Assembly (NCBI GenBank): GCA_019009955.1
Contig: CM032228.1
Location: 130,889,001-130,953,000 of the forward strand
Direction: 5' to 3'
DNA: 64,000 nucleotides
Source of the DNA: Riptortus pedestris
Taxonomy: Eukaryota > Arthropoda > Insecta > Hemiptera > Alydidae
The notes beneath the pieces are model-generated. The model did no database searches, had not been told where the DNA came from, and saw nothing but the letters and a program-made list of their open reading frames with translations. The position numbers were made by a program, and so were the translations under genes. How positions within the stretch are numbered: position 1 is the stretch's first letter; each line of letters begins with the position of its first letter. This document shows positions 1 to 13,736 of this stretch, piece after piece.

Positions 1-349
1 AATGTTTTGCATGTCAGGTGTGAAAGTAACAACTTTTCGTTCCCTTAACGTCTTTCAACTTTGCATTTTGATGCATCGATTAGCATGTGTTGAGCATGGG
101 CTAATGTTCTGTTCATATAACAAAGCCTGACCGTTGGATCAAAAAAGAGTATGCATTTTAGAATGAGACTAGTGTCAGTCTGCTTCTCTATTGACAATGA
201 AGGGTTAAATTATTGAACATTTCCTGCTTTATCAGCTTCAAACGTGAACGTACCTCTGCCGCAGATAACAGCTATACTAATGGAGGAAACATCTGCTGAT
301 ACCTGAAAGAAAATTTCCACCCTCGATATCAGGCTTGACAGTGATATTT

Positions 350-447
350 AGCAGATTTCCCGTCGTACATATCAAATCAAAAATCTCTTTAATTGAACTT
401 TAATCCTACCTGGGAGATGTCGATAATGAGGTCCGTTCAAAATTGTA

Positions 448-512
<65 letters not shown>

Positions 513-1000
513 CTGATAACGCTCTAACAGATTTATATATTTGTCTGTTAATGCTCTAGCAGTCGTAATTTTTGTTTGATCGTTTCAAAACTCGATATTT
601 AAACGTTTTATGTAAAAATAAAGATTAAGTTCGAAATCGGACCAGTGGGAGGAAGGGGGTTTAGAGGGGGGATTTTCGAAAATTCGAAATATTTCCGATA
701 CTATCCGTCAGATTAAAGAATTGTATAGAACCAATCTTATTGCAAATATATGTACTATACATATTCCTATATACATTTATTCTCATCTTGAATATTAACC
801 GAGATATTTACATTTTTATTAAGTGTGTGCGCATAACGGGCGAGATGAGATCGGCCAACTTTGGTTCTAGTTGTGAGTTTCCGGCAAAAGCTAGTTCGGT
901 CGTTTCCGTAACTATTTGGCTCTCGTTAAATTTTTCTATTGTAAAACTTCAACATGGGAAATCCGCTTATTTTACGCAGCACCTGCGTGACGGACTTTTT
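350..1000 (+). mobile_element. HINE/DINE-like non-autonomous element, near full length
   Basis: Starts TTTAGCAGATTTCCC, then a leader ending GAGGTCCGTTCAAAA, a (TA)n tract (about 449-508), a conserved core (GTCTGTTAATGCTCTAGCAG, CAAACTCGATATTT-like, GGGGGTTTAGAGGGGGG, ATATTAACCGAGATATTT), then GGGAAATCCGCT and a hairpin TACGCAGCACCTGCGTGA before GACGGACTTTTT. A 91-codon frame inside (740-1015) is a by-product. Confidence 0.7.
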
Positions 1001-1017
1001 ATTTTGTATTCATAAAT

Positions 1018-1234
1018 AAAAATATTATATTATACTAATTTAGATATTTTTGATCTACCTCGTTGTTGTGTAAATATCTCAGATTTAAATTGTTTATCCA
1101 AACAACACAACACTACACAGAATAAATTTATTTCCCTTTGTTTTCTTTCTTCTTGATTAAAATTTTGTAAATATTATTTTCACTTGACTTTTTATTGGAT
1201 TTTGACTGATTACAATTTTTCAGATTTTAATAAT
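1018..1234 (+). repeat. Dispersed 215-bp repeat, copy 1
   Basis: Nearly identical to 49341-49575 (shared TACTAATTTAGATATTTTTG, TTTCACTTGACTTTTTATTG, GATTTTGACTGATTACAATT). It is followed directly by a HINE core here but not at the other site. Confidence 0.8.
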
Positions 1235-1455
1235 CATAATCGATCGTTACCAAACTCGATATTTAAAAAATAAAGAACAAATTAGAAGGAGCATTTCGAA
1301 AATTCTTAATATCTCCGTTATTATGCACCGAATGAAACTATTGCATAGAAACAATCTTATTGCAAATATAATGTTTTATAAATGCTGTTTGTACGTTTTT
1401 TCACGATCTTTAATATTAGCCAAGATATTTGCATTTTTTAGTTTTCGGCAGTAAA
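1235..1455 (+). mobile_element. HINE-like core fragment
   Basis: Carries CCAAACTCGATATTTA, AATATCTCCGTTATTATGC, CAATCTTATTGCAAAT and AGATATTTGCATTTTTTAG from the family core, without the 5' palindrome or 3' hairpin. It directly follows the 215-bp repeat at 1018-1234. Confidence 0.55.
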
Positions 1456-2339
1456 CCTCCACTCCTACTCAAGCCATATTCACAATAAGCTGTTGTATTA
1501 TGCAGCACTTTATTTGAAGCATAAATACCAAATATTCTTCTCATTGAACTTTCACGTCTTGAGATAAATGCAAATACGTGATGCACGTGGATTTGTGTTG
1601 TCTGTGTCACAAGTATGTATGTCATTTTCTGGGATTTTAAATCTTGTTAAATAATGTCCTTCCTCTCGGTGTTCCGTTAAAATTGTGTGAATTTATGATG
1701 GTGAGTCTTGATTGTGTTGTAAGTTACATTTGGTACGCATTAGTGTAAGCTTTAAGACTTGACACATTCTGTGTTCCATTTATGTATTGTGGCAGTATGT
1801 TTTTAAGGCATGATAGTGATAGGTGCCAGAATGAAAATGAGTACGAGTTGGCATTGCCAACCATAGATTTCAGGTACTTCATTATACAAGCTGCCACTTA
1901 TTTATCTCGCGCCGTTGAGAGGGCACCGACTGATTGGGCAGAAGATACTCGTAGTGCAAATAAGATTTAGCGTGCAATCGCCGGCTCTAGAACAGTAATC
2001 AAGAACGTAACTCACTCAACATTGGCCACCCACTATGACCCGTACTGAAGAACTTTATTCAAAATGAGAGACCTGAGGAAGGTGGAAGCATGTTCATCGA
2101 AGGGTCAGTAAATGGTTTGGAGGACGTACCACCACCCGAAAATCTGATTTGCCATAATGACAAGTAGACAGAATTTTTCTTAAGCAAAATAGAATGACAT
2201 GCAGGAACAGATAATACAATAATGAATCCTACATCCCTTTGAAAAATAACAAACTATATGTCCATTTTCTTAGTCTCATACAACTTACATACATTTTCTT
2301 AGACTCTCTCTATGGATTATAGTACTCAAAAGTGTTCTA
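1456..2339. other. No supportable gene
   Basis: Unique-looking AT-rich sequence. A 62-codon frame at 1782-1970 has no recognisable family and no splice or promoter context. Confidence 0.6.
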
Positions 2340-3423
2340 TCAACTAAACTTCCACCCTCTCTATTCACGGTTATATGACCAAGAACCCACAACACCAAAA
2401 CCTATTGGAATTAGGCTAAGTTACATCACAGAAAAATTAAAGAAACTCAAACTGTTTTGATGAATTCGACTCAACTCCACCTTGGACAATTCAAGAAATA
2501 TCTATAGATACACAGATCACCAAACTCATAAACAAATCGTCCCAAGAGGTCAGCTATAGGAAAATAAAGGAAACTTTCATTAATAAAATAGAAAAATACC
2601 AACACCAAAAGATCATATTCACTGATGGCTCGAAAATTGCCGAGTCTTCCTCCTGCGCCTACTACGAAGAAAATGCCTGCTAAAAATTCAAACTCAACAA
2701 ATTAACCAGCATCTATTCGGCCAAACTATTCGCAATTAAATTCCTATTATATCACTGCATTTGCAAACACTCGACTCAAGAAGAATTCTTCATATGCACC
2801 GACTCTTTGAGTGCCCAATTGAGTATTAAAGATGTATTTACAAACAACCCAGTAGTACAAAAAATACATAATCAAAAACAAATGCTGAGAGCTAAAAAGG
2901 GTCGTCTACTTTATGTGGATTCCAAGCCACGAGGGAATAGATGGAAATGAAAAAGCAGATTTAGCAGCCAGAAAAGCCCACCAAGTCGACTCCATCACCC
3001 CTACAACAATTACATCTGCAGAACTCTATCAACCACTCAAAGAAGAAATTGATTAAAACTGGCAACACATGTGGAAGGAAACCCAGAACAATAAACTAAA
3101 AACTATTAAAACCACCATCCGTCCATGGAAATATTCGACAAGAGACAACTGAAGAGATGAAGTCGTATTAGGAAGAGTCCGAATAGGACACACAAGATTT
3201 ACGCATGATTATCTTATGACAAAAGAACAACCCCCGATTTGTGGGAAGTGTAACACAGACCTGACTATCTCCCACATATTAATGGAATGTCATAAGTATA
3301 CAGATATTCGAAACGAATGCAACATTTCCAATGGTATACCAGTGGCCTTTGGAGATGACCCCAAAGAGCTAGATAAATTGTTTAATTTTGTGAAAATTAC
3401 GAGTTTATACAAAGAAATTTAAA
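2340..3423 (+). pseudogene. Decayed non-LTR retrotransposon, RNase H and C-terminal zinc-knuckle region
   Basis: 5'-truncated ORF2 remnant of an RNase-H-bearing LINE (I/Jockey-type). Reading across frames gives IIFTDGSK and FICTDSLSAQL (RNase H), then WIPSHEGIDGNEKADLAARK, then VVLGRVRIGHTRFTHDYLMT and the zinc motif CGKCNTDLTISHILMEC. It ends in a natural-looking stop after LFNFVKITSLYKEI. Several stops and frameshifts interrupt it. The acidic residue expected in the AEL motif reads as Lys (SAKLFAIK). The last 68 codons (3216-3422) remain open. Confidence 0.85.
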
Positions 3424-4061
3424 CTACAAATTTGATTTGGATCCTCGTTTATATTGTTAAAATGGCGATATGGATGAGGATTCCAAAATGTGAGTTATAG
3501 ATATTACAGGGCGATGAAAACCTAGTAGTTTTAGGCCCTAAACACTACGAAACAAACAACTAAACTTAATAACAACTGTCCTATTAGGAATCCAGGTTAA
3601 TTTCCGACAAATAAAAAAATCATTGAAAAGAATAAAATATGTAAACGGTTCAATGTTCGCCCAATGTTGAACTGCCTTTACTAACTGTGGCAAGTTCGAG
3701 GCTGTTACTCAGAATGCAGAGAGACTGGTTTCTATCACTTGATTAAACATTGAACGTTTATCAATTCCCGAAGAACCTTAGTTTTGTTTGCTTGTTGTAG
3801 CATACTTTTGCATAGCCGTTTACAAGTAGATCTCGTGTTTCCTTCAAATAATGTCTTCAGTAATGTTCTACTTATACTATTTGTTAAAGATAATTAACTT
3901 TTACCTGTGGAATCATTTTCCTTACTCCAAAGAGAACTGTTTGACAGTTAGCCAAGAGGAGGAGTAAAGCAAGAAGCCTTGTCAAAAAGTCAAAAGACAC
4001 AGAAGTTGAAATAGGATATCCTCAAATAACTAATGATTCTTTCTGTCATGTATCTAGTATG

Positions 4062-4400
4062 TTTTTAGCAGATTTCCTTTGTGACAAATCAGATATTGAG
4101 GTTCTACTTATGACGCGATTTTCAAAACATTTCTTCAAACATTCATCGATTCTAAAAAAAAACAAATCATATAATTCATGTTCCATCATTGAAAATTATA
4201 TATGTAATTTTGTTTGATCCTTATCAAACTCGATATTCGAGCATCTCTTGTAAAAAAAAACATCTAGATCGTTTATAGCTGAAATCAGGAGGAGGCCTAG
4301 AGAGGAGGAAAATGAAAAATTCGTATGTCTTAGTCACTATGAATCGAATCGAAATTATTTTATATAACCAGTCTTATTGCAAATTCAATTCTACCATAGG
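4062..4400 (+). mobile_element. HINE-like element, decayed
   Basis: TTTTAGCAGATTTCCTTTG, CTACTTATGACGCGATTTTC and TCTTCAAACATTCATCGAT give the 5' part; CAAACTCGATATTC and GCTGAAATCAGGAGGAGG give the core. The microsatellite is reduced to ATATATG and the 3' end is missing. Confidence 0.6.
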
Positions 4401-4967
4401 CCAGTTTCTGTACTTACTGTAGATTTTATATTGTTAGCTTGTAGATTACCAGATTTATATTAATGGCACCGTGATTTGAGATAACTATAGAGTTTTGTTG
4501 GTAATACTCTAGGAAGTAAATAATAAAATAACATGATCTTAAACAATATGCTTTAAGAACCTTTGATCTCCATTCGACGTGACAAAAGAATTCAGAAGCA
4601 ATATGGACTGCCTGGAAAGCGAGATGGGCCAGAGAAGAGTCGGGAAACTAACTTAATTTAACTAAGAAATAACGCCTGTAAGTCGGAATCAGTTTGCAGC
4701 GATGGAGAAAAGAAATCGTCTTCACAAGAATAAGAAGGCCATATTCGACTAGCTCACCAATGCTTAATGACGAAGGCAGGTAGATTGATAAATCAGTAAT
4801 AAATTCCTGTCAGTGAAATATTAACAGTGCCAATATAGCAGAACTTAAACCTACTTCATGAATACTCATAGACCTTATTAAAATTACTGAAAAAAGGCAT
4901 ACTTATACAAATACAACTAACTAATGAATCTAAATGATCTTAGAAAAAAAGACACTTATATATTTAT

Positions 4968-5310
4968 TTTTATCAACTTCTTTTCCAATTATTATATTAT
5001 TTTTTTTCCTTTTTTTTTTATTTATTCATTTTGTTTTTGGTTTCTCTTTTCCTTATTTTTTTATTTATTTTTTTTATTTATTCATTTCTTTGTTTTTCTC
5101 TTTTCCTTATTTTATTATTATTATTTTTTTTCTTTCTCTCTCCCCCCCCGTCGATATTTACATTTTCATTTATATTATTTTTACCACCCTAATGTTTCCA
5201 TAAGCAATATTGTTTGTTTCATATAAAAATGGTATTCCAATGAACCATATCAAAAAACACCATAGTTCAGTCCTTTTCCATTTCCTTCTTTCTTTTTTTT
5301 TTTTTGCTAT
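4968..5310. repeat. T-rich low-complexity tract
   Basis: Long T runs with TTTA/TTTC interruptions. Two Phe-rich frames here are composition artefacts. Confidence 0.85.
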
Positions 5311-5520
5311 TCGCTTTTTTGTGTACAATTGAAGTATGTGTCTGGCGGAACTCATTTAAATAAATAAATAAAAAAAATTATTATTAGGAATATGTTTACT
5401 TATTTTTATTTCATTGTTTCCTTCTCATATTTCTTTTTATTAATGATTATTATTATTTACCATTTGTCAAACTTATTTAAGTCTTATATTTTATTGATTT
5501 TTATTAAAATCTTAATTTAT

Positions 5521-5680
5521 TAACGCCCCTTTCATAACCAGAGTGAGAATAGGGATTTTATTTAATGAGTACGGCACTAAATAAATTCCTATTGCCCAGG
5601 TGGGAATGGAACACGCGGCTCTAAGTTTACCGTGTGAGATTAAGGCCAACGCCTAAACATACATGGCTAACATGAGCCCA
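5521..5680 (-). mobile_element. tRNA-derived SINE
   Basis: Minus-strand copy with head GGGCTCATGTTAGCCATGTA-like, B-box region TTCCATTCCCACC and body ATTTATTTAGTG. The 3' tail is shortened. Confidence 0.7.
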
Positions 5681-5967
5681 TCGTTCTTAGTATCTTGGCT
5701 GCAATTGGCTAATATCCGTCTCAGCATTGTTCAAACCAGAAAAGAAAGCTTAAATATACTATCACTATGGTGAATGTTAAAACTAACTTCACAAAAAAAT
5801 GTTCCGACATTATTAAAGTAATTTTAGCTTATTAAAGCTCAAAACTCTATTAGAAAGTGTCAAAATTGCACTCTGACTTGATCCAATCAAGTCATGAATG
5901 AATTCCGCGGAATGACCACCCAGAGGAATAATGAAGATGACCAATCAATATTAATAGAAAATATTTA

Positions 5968-6563
5968 AAAGTCCATCACGCAGGGGCTGCGTAAACTAAG
6001 CAGATTTCCCACGTGAAGGTTTACATAGATAAATATACTTACAGGTAACATTACAGTGATTGTAAAGTGAATAAATACAAACGGTAATGAGAAATCTTTT
6101 AGTCAATTTACAACACATAATAATCTCTACAACGGAAAGCTGCTGAATTGTAAACAAACAGCCCAGCCAACCCTGTAGCGCTGAATAGATAGATAGACCT
6201 GAAAGACAAATAATTAATGAAATATATCTGAATATAACATATTAATTTTACTGCAAACAATTTACTAAAGCTAGTGCTGCAATTTGTAATGAATCAGAAT
6301 CAGTTTTATCTCAATCAAACTCAAATTTTAGTAATCAAAGAACAAAAGAAGGGTCAACTGAACGTATTTGCATATATCTCAAAAAGTAAAAGTTCAATGA
6401 AAACAATATTTGACCTTGTAATGAAGTGGTTCATGATATAGCAGCTTATTGTTAATATGATATGACTAGAAGTGGGGGTTTACTGAAAGCTGGAAACTAT
6501 AAAATCGAAATATCTCGATTAATACTCATTAAACGGAAAATATGTATAGAACAATATTTATAG

Positions 6564-6616
<53 letters not shown>

Positions 6617-6747
6617 TTTTGAACATACACATACTCATATACATTTTCGCCATCTCCTAGGTAGGATCGATGGACATTTGAAGAAAAATTTCGAAAATCG
6701 TCATGAGTACGACGTCAATAGATGGTTTCCCTTAAGGGAAATCTGCT
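5968..6747 (-). mobile_element. HINE-like element, minus strand
   Basis: The 5' end at 6747 reads CAGCAGATTTCCCTTAAGGG on the minus strand. A (TA)n tract spans 6567-6612. The 3' end at about 5968 has the hairpin ACGCAGCCCCTGCGT after GGGAAATCTGCTTAGTTT. The core between about 6100 and 6450 is divergent and may include an insertion. Confidence 0.6.
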
Positions 6748-6819
6748 GAAACATAAATCGACAAAAGAATACAATTTACAAGAGAAGACAGCACGAATTG
6801 ATAAAGAGCAACCAGGTAA

Positions 6820-7760
6820 TAACATCTGAAACACAGTCAGATACCTGGGTGTGAAAATCATTGAACAAGACAAAGACTTAAATTCCATCAGCCTGTTCAG
6901 TATACATGAATGGCTCACTCAATTTATCCATGACATTAAAGTAAAAAAAACTTAAGAATGAAGGCACCTTGCTGCTTGACTGTCCTAATACAACTGTCAT
7001 TCATAACCTGTTAAAGCAGCTTACCTGTTTTTATGAAAAAAATCGTTAATGAACCCCACACATATCTTAATAAATAAAAAGGATTTTTTTTATTGCAGAG
7101 CAATTAGTGAGATTCTAAATTATGTCGAATAAAAGAGTTAGAAATCCAAGATGTGATAAATATCAGACGGATTATTCCCCGAAAAAGTAGATTTATTAGT
7201 TAGTCCCTCCCCGACAGAATACGCATAGGATATTTGAGTGTCAAAGTTGATACATAAATACCCCAACCTCTGAGGTGCAGGCAATGCCAAGGCCTCAACT
7301 ATGTTGCAACTAAGTTCAAAAGACCTCCTTCATGTTCACGTGAAAAACATGTACGGAATTGCACTCAAACCAAAGTAGCCTGGTGGATCTTGATACTATT
7401 CATGGGATAAAACATTTCCTGTCTATGCCTGAAGAAGCTGAAATAATTAAAACTTTGACAATTAAAAAGATTTCCTATTTTGAAGCAAAGAAAGGAAATA
7501 ACATGTCAAATAAAGGGTCTACTCTAGTAAAACTTCACATGTTCAAAAAAGAAATGTTATTACTTGTCAATTGATGACGTAAGAGCTAACAAAGTAAATT
7601 GTCCAGTTAAAATGCATTGTGTTGAAAAAAGGCATTATGAAGACGTGCAAGGAAAATCTGGTTACCCAGTAGCCACAGAAAACAAACAGAATCCCAGAAT
7701 TATGGCGAATCATGGAAATCCAAATTCATATTCTTCTGTCAATCAAATCAAAGCAGAGTA
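6820..7760 (+). pseudogene. Decayed non-LTR retrotransposon ORF1 (gag-like, zinc knuckle)
   Basis: Read across frames, the segment gives TVRYLGVKIIEQDKDLNSIS, then TLLLDCPNTTVIHNLLKQL, then ELEIQDVINIRRIIP, then PDRIRIGYLSVKVDT, then IPQPLRCRQCQGLNYVATK with further Cys/His, then KTLTIKKISYFEAKK. This is the order of the ORF1 nucleic-acid-binding protein of I/Jockey-type LINEs. Frames are broken and one zinc ligand is altered. No matching ORF2 follows, so the copy is partial. Confidence 0.75.
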
Positions 7761-7799
7761 GAGCGAAAATTCTACCAACAGCTTTAAACTTATTCTTCT

Positions 7800-10700
7800 T
7801 CGAACTGGTAATGACTTAAGTGAGAAAATTAGAGAGTGAAAAATAAAATATTCACTTTAGCTGAAATATATACTGTAACCTATATATATGTGGACGTTAA
7901 TAAATAAATAAAATAGAGTATTTTAGTTTTGGAAAGTTAGTGTTTCAGAAACATTAATTTATAATTCTCTATCACCAAGTGATTATTATATTTCCTATTA
8001 TATACCTATATTTTGGAAATACTGGAAGTTTTAATATCCATTACGTGTCATCTGTCAGTTCTGTGCAGATCGACTTTTATAAATCATCACTATATCAATA
8101 GTAATATTTAGAGGCAAGCCAAATCTCATGCCATTAGGATTAAAAGCGTTCAAACATGTAAAACCGAAGACACGATTTAATTAGAAATAAACACCTTATA
8201 TCCTGGCTTATAGTAAGTGACAGGAAGACCTACAGTTGCCAAAAGGGCGTGGTCAACAGCTGTAAAAGTATATTTAGAAATTGAATCATTTATATCTCCA
8301 ATCAACTTTCACCTCACGTGTATAAACTTCGAGGCATTTAATAAGTAGTGACTGGATGAAATAAATAATTTAATTTAAAAACAACGATTAAAATTGCATC
8401 CATTACATAATTGGGGACTTTATGTTAGTAACAAAACTAGGCAGAAATTCAGAATTTCATTGAATACTGTTATGGATTTTATTAACCTGTACGTTCACCA
8501 GGTTTCAAAATAAAATTATAAATGTATTTATTAAATCTCATTCACAAACGAATGTCTCGAAATTCACCTTTTCTTTTATTCCACCTTTTTTGACGGATGT
8601 GTACAAGACATATAAATGCTAAACTGGTTTCAATTATTTGATCTACAAGCAGAGTTTGCAAATGTTCTACTAAGGACCTCGTCAGCTTGTGAGCTGTTCT
8701 TCCAGTCTGAAAATGAAATATTCGTCTAACTTTGTATTGACTTTGTCTACTGTCAGTAAGTAAATTAGGAGTAAAGTGATAGGAATAACTGAATGTATAT
8801 TTAGTTAAAAGAGGAGTATGTCAGTGTGTCTTACCTTGATTCAATTATTTTACTACACAATTATTCATTATAATGTAAAATCTATTATGAGATCCTATCA
8901 ATGTAAACTGTTTGACGGTGGATTTTGATTTCATTCACATAATTAAATTTGTTATTTTTCAGCATTAATAAGCATCACCCTAATATTTTAAATTTGTTCA
9001 GCAAAGTTTATATACAAGAGGAGGTCAAACGTTTGAAATACCTAATTTGACGTATACTCACAAAAATTCTGTAATTAAATGGTAGATGGTAACAAAAAAT
9101 CTATTTTTCTCTTTTGAGATATTTACAAAGTAAATTAAATGAATTACGAAGTTAATACAAGTTAAGAGGCCCGAGAGAGTAAAATAAGATTGTTCGTAAT
9201 TGGTGTTTTTTTAATTTTTTTTTTTTTAAATGGTATTAATAATACTTAAAATGCGACTTCTGGTCATTTAATGGCTTTCATTCTTTCAATCATAAAAGGC
9301 TAGGGAATGGAATAGCTAATAATATCAGATTAGCACATATTACAGTAGAATGATGATTCTGGGAGGGCTGGTGGTTTGATGACGTTAAATATGCTGTCAT
9401 TATTTCTTACATTTGATTGGTAAGGTGCATGACGGTGACAATTAGATTCCGTTGCCATGGGCTCCTTTCTTCTTTCACAATAGCAAAGTTGTTAATGGAC
9501 TCCACAATTCAGCAAACCGTTTCTGTGCTATAAGGTCTTAAATACCTCCCAATGATACTTAAAAAATGAACCCTATAATTATAATTATAAACCAATTGTC
9601 AAAATGTGAGCGCTCGTCACACTGTTTCATGGTCTAGGAGTGAGTAACGAACTGACAAAAATTACCAGAACCCTAGGCGTATTATTTGCTTATATTGATC
9701 TCTGTGTCCTTGTATCTGTGATTATTTGTAGTCATTTTATACTCTTGTCATAGTTAAATACTTAGACTTTGCCAATTAATTTATACCCCTAATGTGCAAC
9801 AATTACACCAATTGACATAATTCTAAAATGAATATGGTTTTAATAAAATTGCTTATTGATATCCCTAAAAATCAGATCAGTTCTTCATACATTGCATTCT
9901 TCTGATTCATCCAATACGTGTCTATATTTCTATAATGTAGGAATATTTTAATTCCATCATAAAGTTGAAAAGGTACAATGATTAAAAAAGAATAATTTAT
10001 CTATATCTAATTCTATAAGAAAATTAAACATTTATGAAACTTTTCTTCTAAAAATTTCGAGACTATTTTTGATGTATTGTACTAATGTGCAATTATAAAT
10101 ATAGCCATATTCCAAATATAAACTAATTCCGAGTCCTCAACGCTGAATAAAAACTGTTTCTCTAATTATAAAATATAGCCGAGATGAAATTCCTTGCACG
10201 ATAAATTAAATTATAAGGGACGTGGAAAGAGTTTTTAAATGGCGTGAAGAGAGAAAGGGGAGATATATTGGAGAAGAGGTAGAGCAGGTGAGGAAGTTGC
10301 CCCGATGTGGAGTACACACAAATAGCCTACTACCACCCCTTACCTTAAATCCTAACCTCTGTCCAGCCTCTATTACAGGCCAATTGGGATTCTAGTACAT
10401 TCCCAATCAAATAGAATAGAACAAATAAAAAGGACTTTCACTAACAAATTCATTGGTATATTGAAACCCTTCCAATCTCTGATATGGTTAGTGGATGTGT
10501 TCAATGTTTTGATTAGGGGCAACACCATGTATCTTAAATTTTAACACACAACTTGAGGGAGTAGAATAAAAATGTATATTTGTGCCATGATCCAATTCCG
10601 ATAAGGAAAGTGTAAATTAAATGTTGTATTTTTTATGTTGTTGAACGTTTTATTTAATAAAAATATATAATAATGTTTTATTGGCTTGGAGCATCCTATT

Positions 10701-11654
10701 TCAGAGGGAAATAACTTTAAAGCCTAATCTTAAATAAACTCTAATACAATTTGGCAAAAAGAAAGCTTCTTTAATTAATATATATAAGAATGGAAAACTC
10801 GTGTTAATTGTATAACCCTTTTGGAAGCCGGTTTAGCATTTTGAAATGAAACTCATATTGAACCAGTTAGTAGCCAGGGGTCAAATCTATGGTGTTTAAG
10901 ATAAGCCATGAGATGAGAACACATGGCCTCAAGTACAAGTTGTAGATTAAGAAATTGTCATTCACTGCTAACAGTCTTGTAACCTACGGGACAAGACCAC
11001 CCCTACTGCCAACACTGTAACCCACAATAAAATAAATACTACCTGAATATTATCTACGGACTATCATACACTTGGCATACACAATGACGGAATTACAATA
11101 CCACATGACAGTTGCCAGTACACATCATAATTACATTTTTAAAATATGAACAATTATACAATAAAATTTAAAGCTGGACACACATATACAGAACTTAGAA
11201 CATTTCTGTGAATGTGAAAAGGATCACTAAGGTAATGCCACTGCACACAATTGGATTGTCTACAACTCTTTAACACATACGTAGCCTCATTTGCCAAGGT
11301 TTCCCGATAGCCCACTCAACTCTCTACGCATATGACAGTGAGTCTAAATAATTCAGGAAAAACTGAAATGATTATATTGAATGAGCTTTCAATTGAATAA
11401 TTCCTTATTAATTCGTTACTCTTACTCTGTACTTCGCTAATACTCTTTACTACTCATTAGATATTTAAATACATGAAATAATCCCCAACACTAGTTAGAA
11501 GTATATAAAATGAAAGTCAACGATTTAATTAAAATAGCTCAGAAGAATATTAATACTGGGGAACAAAGTACTATTTACGATCAAAAGCGTATGTCTTGCA
11601 CAGAATGCAGATTATTCAAAAATAAATAATTTCATGTAACATGTCTCATTGATA
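7800..11654. other. No gene or repeat recognised
   Basis: AT-rich with many stops in all frames. A slightly GC-richer patch at 10240-10390 shows no coding pattern. Confidence 0.6.
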
Positions 11655-12020
11655 TTTTTACTTTCTTGTACCAAGCAAAGGCGACTAATTTCGGTTCTCA
11701 GATTTGAAAGGAATTCTCAGTTTTGACTCTCCTTCCCAGAAACCAATTTGACGAGTTTCGCGTAACGTCTGATATATCTCCCATAACGAAAAACGAATAG
11801 CCTCAGAATATAGAAATTTCATATATAGGACTGAAGTAACATGTTATGCACTTTCCCTTTTGATCAAAATTGACTAAGAGGAGGGGGAGGGGAGGAGGTT
11901 TAAACAGCGACAAAAGTAAAAAAAAGAATGGAAATTTTCTATTTCAGAGATAAAGACGGATTGTGGCGGACACTTTTGTTCAGCTCAAATAAAATCTATA
12001 AATTATTTTTTATGAAATTT
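11655..12020 (+). repeat. Unclassified dispersed repeat, copy 1
   Basis: Shares an ordered set of diverged motifs with 17228-17690: GTTTTGA...CTCCTTCCCAG, then GAAATTTCATATATAGGA, then AAAATTGACTAAGAGGAGGG. Confidence 0.4.
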
Positions 12021-12679
12021 TTTATCCAACAGATTGGAAAGAAGTATAGTATAGTAGTTCATTTATAAATGAAATCATTTTATAAGTGCTAAAACACATT
12101 GCATGTTTAATTCACAGAAGTACAAGATTGTTAGTACCCGCTAACCTACCCAGGGTTATATTATTATTGTTATTGTATAAGGCTCTCTCTCCTATATAAT
12201 AACCGTCAAGCTTTTAATTACAAGCACCATTTTATCCTATAACCAATAGGTCGTATATATCTTTTTCAACGCTGATTATAACTTAATGAGGACCTTGACC
12301 CAATAGATTCACAAAAAAATAAATAAAAATCCTATCTAATATATTTTATAACATTTAAAATAATAACGTTTAATGTTTTTTTTGCCTGGTTACTGAACAA
12401 GAAAGCTTTAATAAAACTGAAATCGGAAACTCCTAAATTAGTCTGTCTTTATTAATTACAGTATTATTACAATTTCAATTCAATTCATCGAACTAAAGAT
12501 TATATTCCGGAAGTACACTAAATCATTTGACTTTATAATTTTTTTCAATATCCTTCAGGAATTTCCATCAATTTCTTAGCGGGGCTAAAAAGATTTCAAT
12601 ATTAGTACTACAGATACTATTAATTTGTTTTTGGAATTTCATGTAAGAAACTCATGTTTCAAAAACTGATATTTCAAAA

Positions 12680-12850
12680 GTGGCAGTCAGACTGGTCCGA
12701 GATACACAAAAAGAAACTGCTACAAATTAACGAAACTTCACCCTAAAATAATGCAAGAAGGCGAAATTTGAAATCGGAGATTATGCTTGCTGGTATTCGA
12801 ATTGGACACACTAAATAAACCCACAATTATTTATTGAAAAACCTATCTAA
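12680..12850 (+). pseudogene. Short LINE ORF2 C-terminal fragment
   Basis: Broken frames contain WQSDWSEIHKKKLLQIN and MLAGIRIGHTK, the pre-zinc-knuckle segment also seen at 3170 and 19300. The 5' part and the knuckle are missing. Confidence 0.5.
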
Positions 12851-13736
12851 TTCAGAATTTTCAAAACATAACATTTTTAGTAAAAATATTGCAGTTTTTT
12901 AATGCTTCTATGAAATGGGTGTAAATTGAGGTATTCATTCAGAATTATATTTGGAAATTTCCTAGTTTGATTGAAAAAGTTCTGAATTTATCCGTAAAAT
13001 CTCCTTATTTTACTTTGAAATGCTATACAATTATTTTTCTTTAAATTTATTCTTTACTCATTTTCTGACGTTACACTAACTGTGGACTTTGAGTATATTA
13101 TGTAAGCTAAAATATGCATTAGTAGTATACGATATAAGAATATACTTGGGATATTCCTATTCTGGATTAATTATTAAATCAGTTAACATTTCAGTGTGTA
13201 TTAACTTTTTATTTATTCGTATTCAAAACCCATTCTTCCTACTTGTTTATTCCTCCTAAAAATAACTGTAAGTAATGTGTAATCCTAATGAGAAGTAGTG
13301 TATCCATTGATGACAAGAAGGCAAGATGAATGTGATCAGCTAGAGTATATTTAGAGAAGGCGGGCCTTCCTTTCCTCTCCTCATCTATTACACTCTTCAA
13401 CTGGAACAGGGCAAATTCCAAACTATTACCTCTCCCCTCCCACATACATACTCATATCATTCATCGTAGAAATATAGGTGTCAAAGTGTTTTTTAGTGCA
13501 ATATATCTTTGATCTTTCCATGGCACATGAATATTAGGCCCAAAGGTGTTTCATTTTACCCTGTATGCACCTCGTTATGTGAAGATAAAATCTCAAATAT
13601 TTTAGGAATGGGCTAAGTTTTCCTTTAATACTTGAAATTTACAAATTCATTCTGTTTTTCACTGAAAACCTACAGGTCGATTGGCAAAAATTGAAATGTT
13701 TCAATTTACTTGCACAAAAGCACGAAAGCTATCTAT

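Noticed and set aside
4924..5226. Two overlapping Phe-rich open frames
   Set aside because: They follow from a T-rich low-complexity tract; no gene signals.
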